From DTBU01 sp964568845 (GTDB lineage Archaea > Thermoproteota > CALKCG01 > B24), in NCBI GenBank assembly GCA_964568845.1, contig CAZMSC010000006.1, forward strand, positions 1 to 64,000: a stretch of DNA of 64,000 nucleotides, read 5' to 3'. Positions 62,416 through 64,000 of this stretch are shown here, in pieces. Numbering within the stretch: position 1 is the first letter of the stretch; every line of letters starts with the position of its first letter. The notes under the pieces were generated by a model, which saw only the letters and a list, made by a program, of their open reading frames with translations, was not told the origin of the DNA and made no database searches. Made by a program: the position numbers and the translations under genes.

Positions 62416-63603
62416 ATGAAGCATATCATAGCAGATAGAATGTTGAGGCTGAAGGCTGAGTCTGCCTTCTTCATTCTACAGAAGGCTAAAACACTTGAAA
62501 AACAGGGTTTTAACATCATACATTTTGAAATAGGTGAACCGGATTTCGATACTCCAGAATACATTAAAGAAGCCGCTATAAAAGCCTTGAAAGAAGGCTA
62601 TACACACTACACACCTTCGCCGGGTATACCTGAGCTCAGAGAGGCCATTGCAGATAGTGTTAAAGAGGAGTTCGGTGTGGAATATACACCTGAAGAGGTT
62701 ATAGTTACACCGAGTGGGAAGACAGCGATATTCTATGCTATTGTTAGCGTAGTTGAAGAAGGTGATGAGGTTATTATGCCTACGCCGAGCTTCCCCGCAT
62801 ACGAATCTGTCGTTAGATTTCTAAACGCTAAACCAGTTTTTGTAGAATTGAAAGAGGAGGAGGATTTTAGATTAAAACCTGAACATGTCGAGGCTAAAAT
62901 CACTTCTAAAACTAAAGCAATAGTCATAAACAGTCCTCATAACCCATGCGGCTCCATAATTACTAGAAACGACGCGGAGGGTTTAGCGGATTTAGCTTTA
63001 AAACACGATTTGATCCTTATAACGGACGACGTCTACCATAAACTCATATACGATGGGTTTAAACACGAATCCGTAGCCTCAATACCGGATGTTAAAGATA
63101 GGACTATTCTGATAAACAGCCTTTCAAAGACATATGCTATGACCGGTTGGAGAGTAGGCTATATTGCAGCCAATAGGGAGCTCATAAATCACATGGTAGT
63201 CCTCCAGAACAATGTGGTATCCTGCGTACCGTCGTTTATACAGAAGGCTTCAATAGCGGCGCTTAGAGGCCCGCAAGACTTTGTAAAAATGATGGCTGAG
63301 GAATATAGACGTAGGAGAGATGTGATAGTAGATGGCCTTAATATGATCAAGGGGTTTAGTTGCAGAAAACCCTTGGGAGCCTTCTACGCCTTTGTAAACG
63401 TTAAACGCACAGGATTGAAGGATACTGAGCTTGTAGAGTATCTTCTCAAAGAGGCTAAAGTCGCAACACTTCATGGATCTGCATTCGGCTATGGCGGAGA
63501 GGGTTATCTGAGATTTTCATATGCCACTTCCATGGAGAATATAAAGGAGGGGCTGGAGAGGATTAAAGAAGCCGTTGAAAGGCTTCCGGAGAGAGGCTTT
63601 TGA
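62416..63603 (+). CDS. class I aminotransferase (aspartate aminotransferase-like)
   Basis: 395 residues from ATG 62416. PLP motifs: EIGEPDFDTP, NSPHNPCG, TDDVYHKL, Schiff-base Lys in NSLSKTYAMTGWRVG, and the C-terminal Arg in YLRFSYA. Belongs to the AspC/aromatic branch common in archaea. The exact amino donor is not visible. Overlaps the JAMM gene by four bases. Confidence 0.92.
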   Translation: MKHIIADRMLRLKAESAFFILQKAKTLEKQGFNIIHFEIGEPDFDTPEYIKEAAIKALKEGYTHYTPSPGIPELREAIADSVKEEFGVEYTPEEVIVTPSGKTAIFYAIVSVVEEGDEVIMPTPSFPAYESVVRFLNAKPVFVELKEEEDFRLKPEHVEAKITSKTKAIVINSPHNPCGSIITRNDAEGLADLALKHDLILITDDVYHKLIYDGFKHESVASIPDVKDRTILINSLSKTYAMTGWRVGYIAANRELINHMVVLQNNVVSCVPSFIQKASIAALRGPQDFVKMMAEEYRRRRDVIVDGLNMIKGFSCRKPLGAFYAFVNVKRTGLKDTELVEYLLKEAKVATLHGSAFGYGGEGYLRFSYATSMENIKEGLERIKEAVERLPERGF

Positions 63604-63980
63604 AAGTTGAAATATTGAGGGAAGCTTTCGATAGCATATTGACTTATGCTCACATGCTTCACCCAAGAGAGGCCATACTCCTCTTAAGGGGGAGGGTTGA
63701 GAGGGAATCTATAATCGTTAAGGAGATTCTTATACCGCCTTTGGCAACGCATGGTAGGGGTTTTTCCATAATACCATTGGCTCATCTTCCCATAGACTTC
63801 TCCATAGTTGGAACGGCTCACAGTCATCCATCTGGAGCTTTAAACCCTTCAGTTGAAGATTTAAACAACGCATATGGATGGATAATTATGATAGTCGCAC
63901 ACCCGTATAGAGGATTGGAGGATGCGGCTGTCTACTCTAAAGATGGAGGTAGGCTTCAAATAAACATTATAGAGCGCTGA
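63600..63980 (+). CDS. JAB1/MPN+ metalloprotease (JAMM) domain protein
   Basis: 126 residues from TTG 63600, inside the stop of the aminotransferase. Glu in HPREAIL, HSHPSGALNPSVED (H-x-H-x10-D) and a Ser in that loop give the complete JAMM zinc site. Archaeal homologues cleave ubiquitin-like SAMP conjugates or act in sulfur transfer. Ends 20 bases before the window edge. Confidence 0.9.
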   Translation: MKVEILREAFDSILTYAHMLHPREAILLLRGRVERESIIVKEILIPPLATHGRGFSIIPLAHLPIDFSIVGTAHSHPSGALNPSVEDLNNAYGWIIMIVAHPYRGLEDAAVYSKDGGRLQINIIER

Positions 63981-64000
63981 GCTCACAGACCTACTTCCTC

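Overview
The window is archaeal chromosomal DNA. It carries aIF2-beta, aMBF1, archaeal Trm56, AMP phosphorylase, a stand-alone GMP synthetase subunit B, the archaeal-type MetRS, a tRNA-Trp with two introns and many short TATA-proximal starts. The mix (PaREP1-type relic, NrpR-type regulator, tRNA introns in the anticodon arm, DUF362, CARDB surface protein) suggests a TACK-group archaeon, perhaps Bathyarchaeia-like. That placement is inference from gene content, not a phylogeny. A run of exactly 100 N (22024-22123) marks a scaffold join, so the window is probably from a draft or metagenome assembly.

Layout. 1-740: decayed mobile DNA (frameshifted unknown ORF abutting a tyrosine recombinase tail). 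0.8-7 kb: sugar and central carbon genes (two TIM-barrel isomerase/epimerases, a divergent ATP-type PEP carboxykinase, a polysaccharide deacetylase-like protein) with an MscS channel. 7-11 kb: information processing (phosphoesterase, DUF424, aIF2-beta, MetRS, PHP). 11-14.8 kb: surface-glycan-like genes (DUF354 glycosyltransferase-like, nucleotide-sugar dehydrogenase lacking its catalytic Cys, Gfo/Idh oxidoreductase, Trm112-like). 14.8-18.3 kb: an OPT-like transporter and a GH4 enzyme. 18.8-22 kb: tRNA-Trp and a large CARDB-repeat surface protein, then the gap. 22-32 kb: e-MtaB, AMP phosphorylase interrupted by a 491-residue intein, DHH phosphoesterase, a MNT/HEPN pair, a DegT aminotransferase, cupin and GuaAb. 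31.8-34.9 kb: an iron module (DtxR regulator, FeoB, HTH-FeoA fusion, palindromic operator). 35-39.4 kb: ceramidase-like protein, ornithine cyclodeaminase family, mutarotase-like protein, tRNA-Asp, a dead PaREP1 gene and a retropepsin-like protease. 39.8-42.6 kb: an ABC-2 exporter operon with two permeases. 42.7-50.7 kb: DUF362, GNAT-YoaP fusion, Fe-ADH, PQQ propeller, a possible IS605-type relic, a pyruvate-kinase C-domain protein, an NrpR-type regulator and an alpha/beta hydrolase. 50.7-64 kb: ArgRS, HhH DNA repair protein, MobA-like, Trm56, aMBF1, 2-hydroxyacid dehydrogenase, PfkB kinase, lyxose isomerase, radical SAM, YchF/Obg GTPase, CofE-like, coiled coil, aminotransferase and JAMM protein.

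Points that deserve most attention: (i) the 65-nt second intron of tRNA-Trp contains a C box and an 8-nt segment complementary to the anticodon loop that would place a C/D-guided methyl exactly on C34; (ii) the nucleotide-sugar dehydrogenase has a clean one-codon deletion of the nucleophilic Cys; (iii) the aMBF1 zinc-ribbon frame has no standard start codon and appears to begin at ATC behind a strong GGAGGG; (iv) the AMP phosphorylase intein, whose second LAGLIDADG acid is Asn; (v) the DtxR-type box exactly between TATA and start of the feoAB operon. No CRISPR array, rRNA or intact transposon was seen. I found no wholly new defence or metabolic system that the sequence alone would prove.
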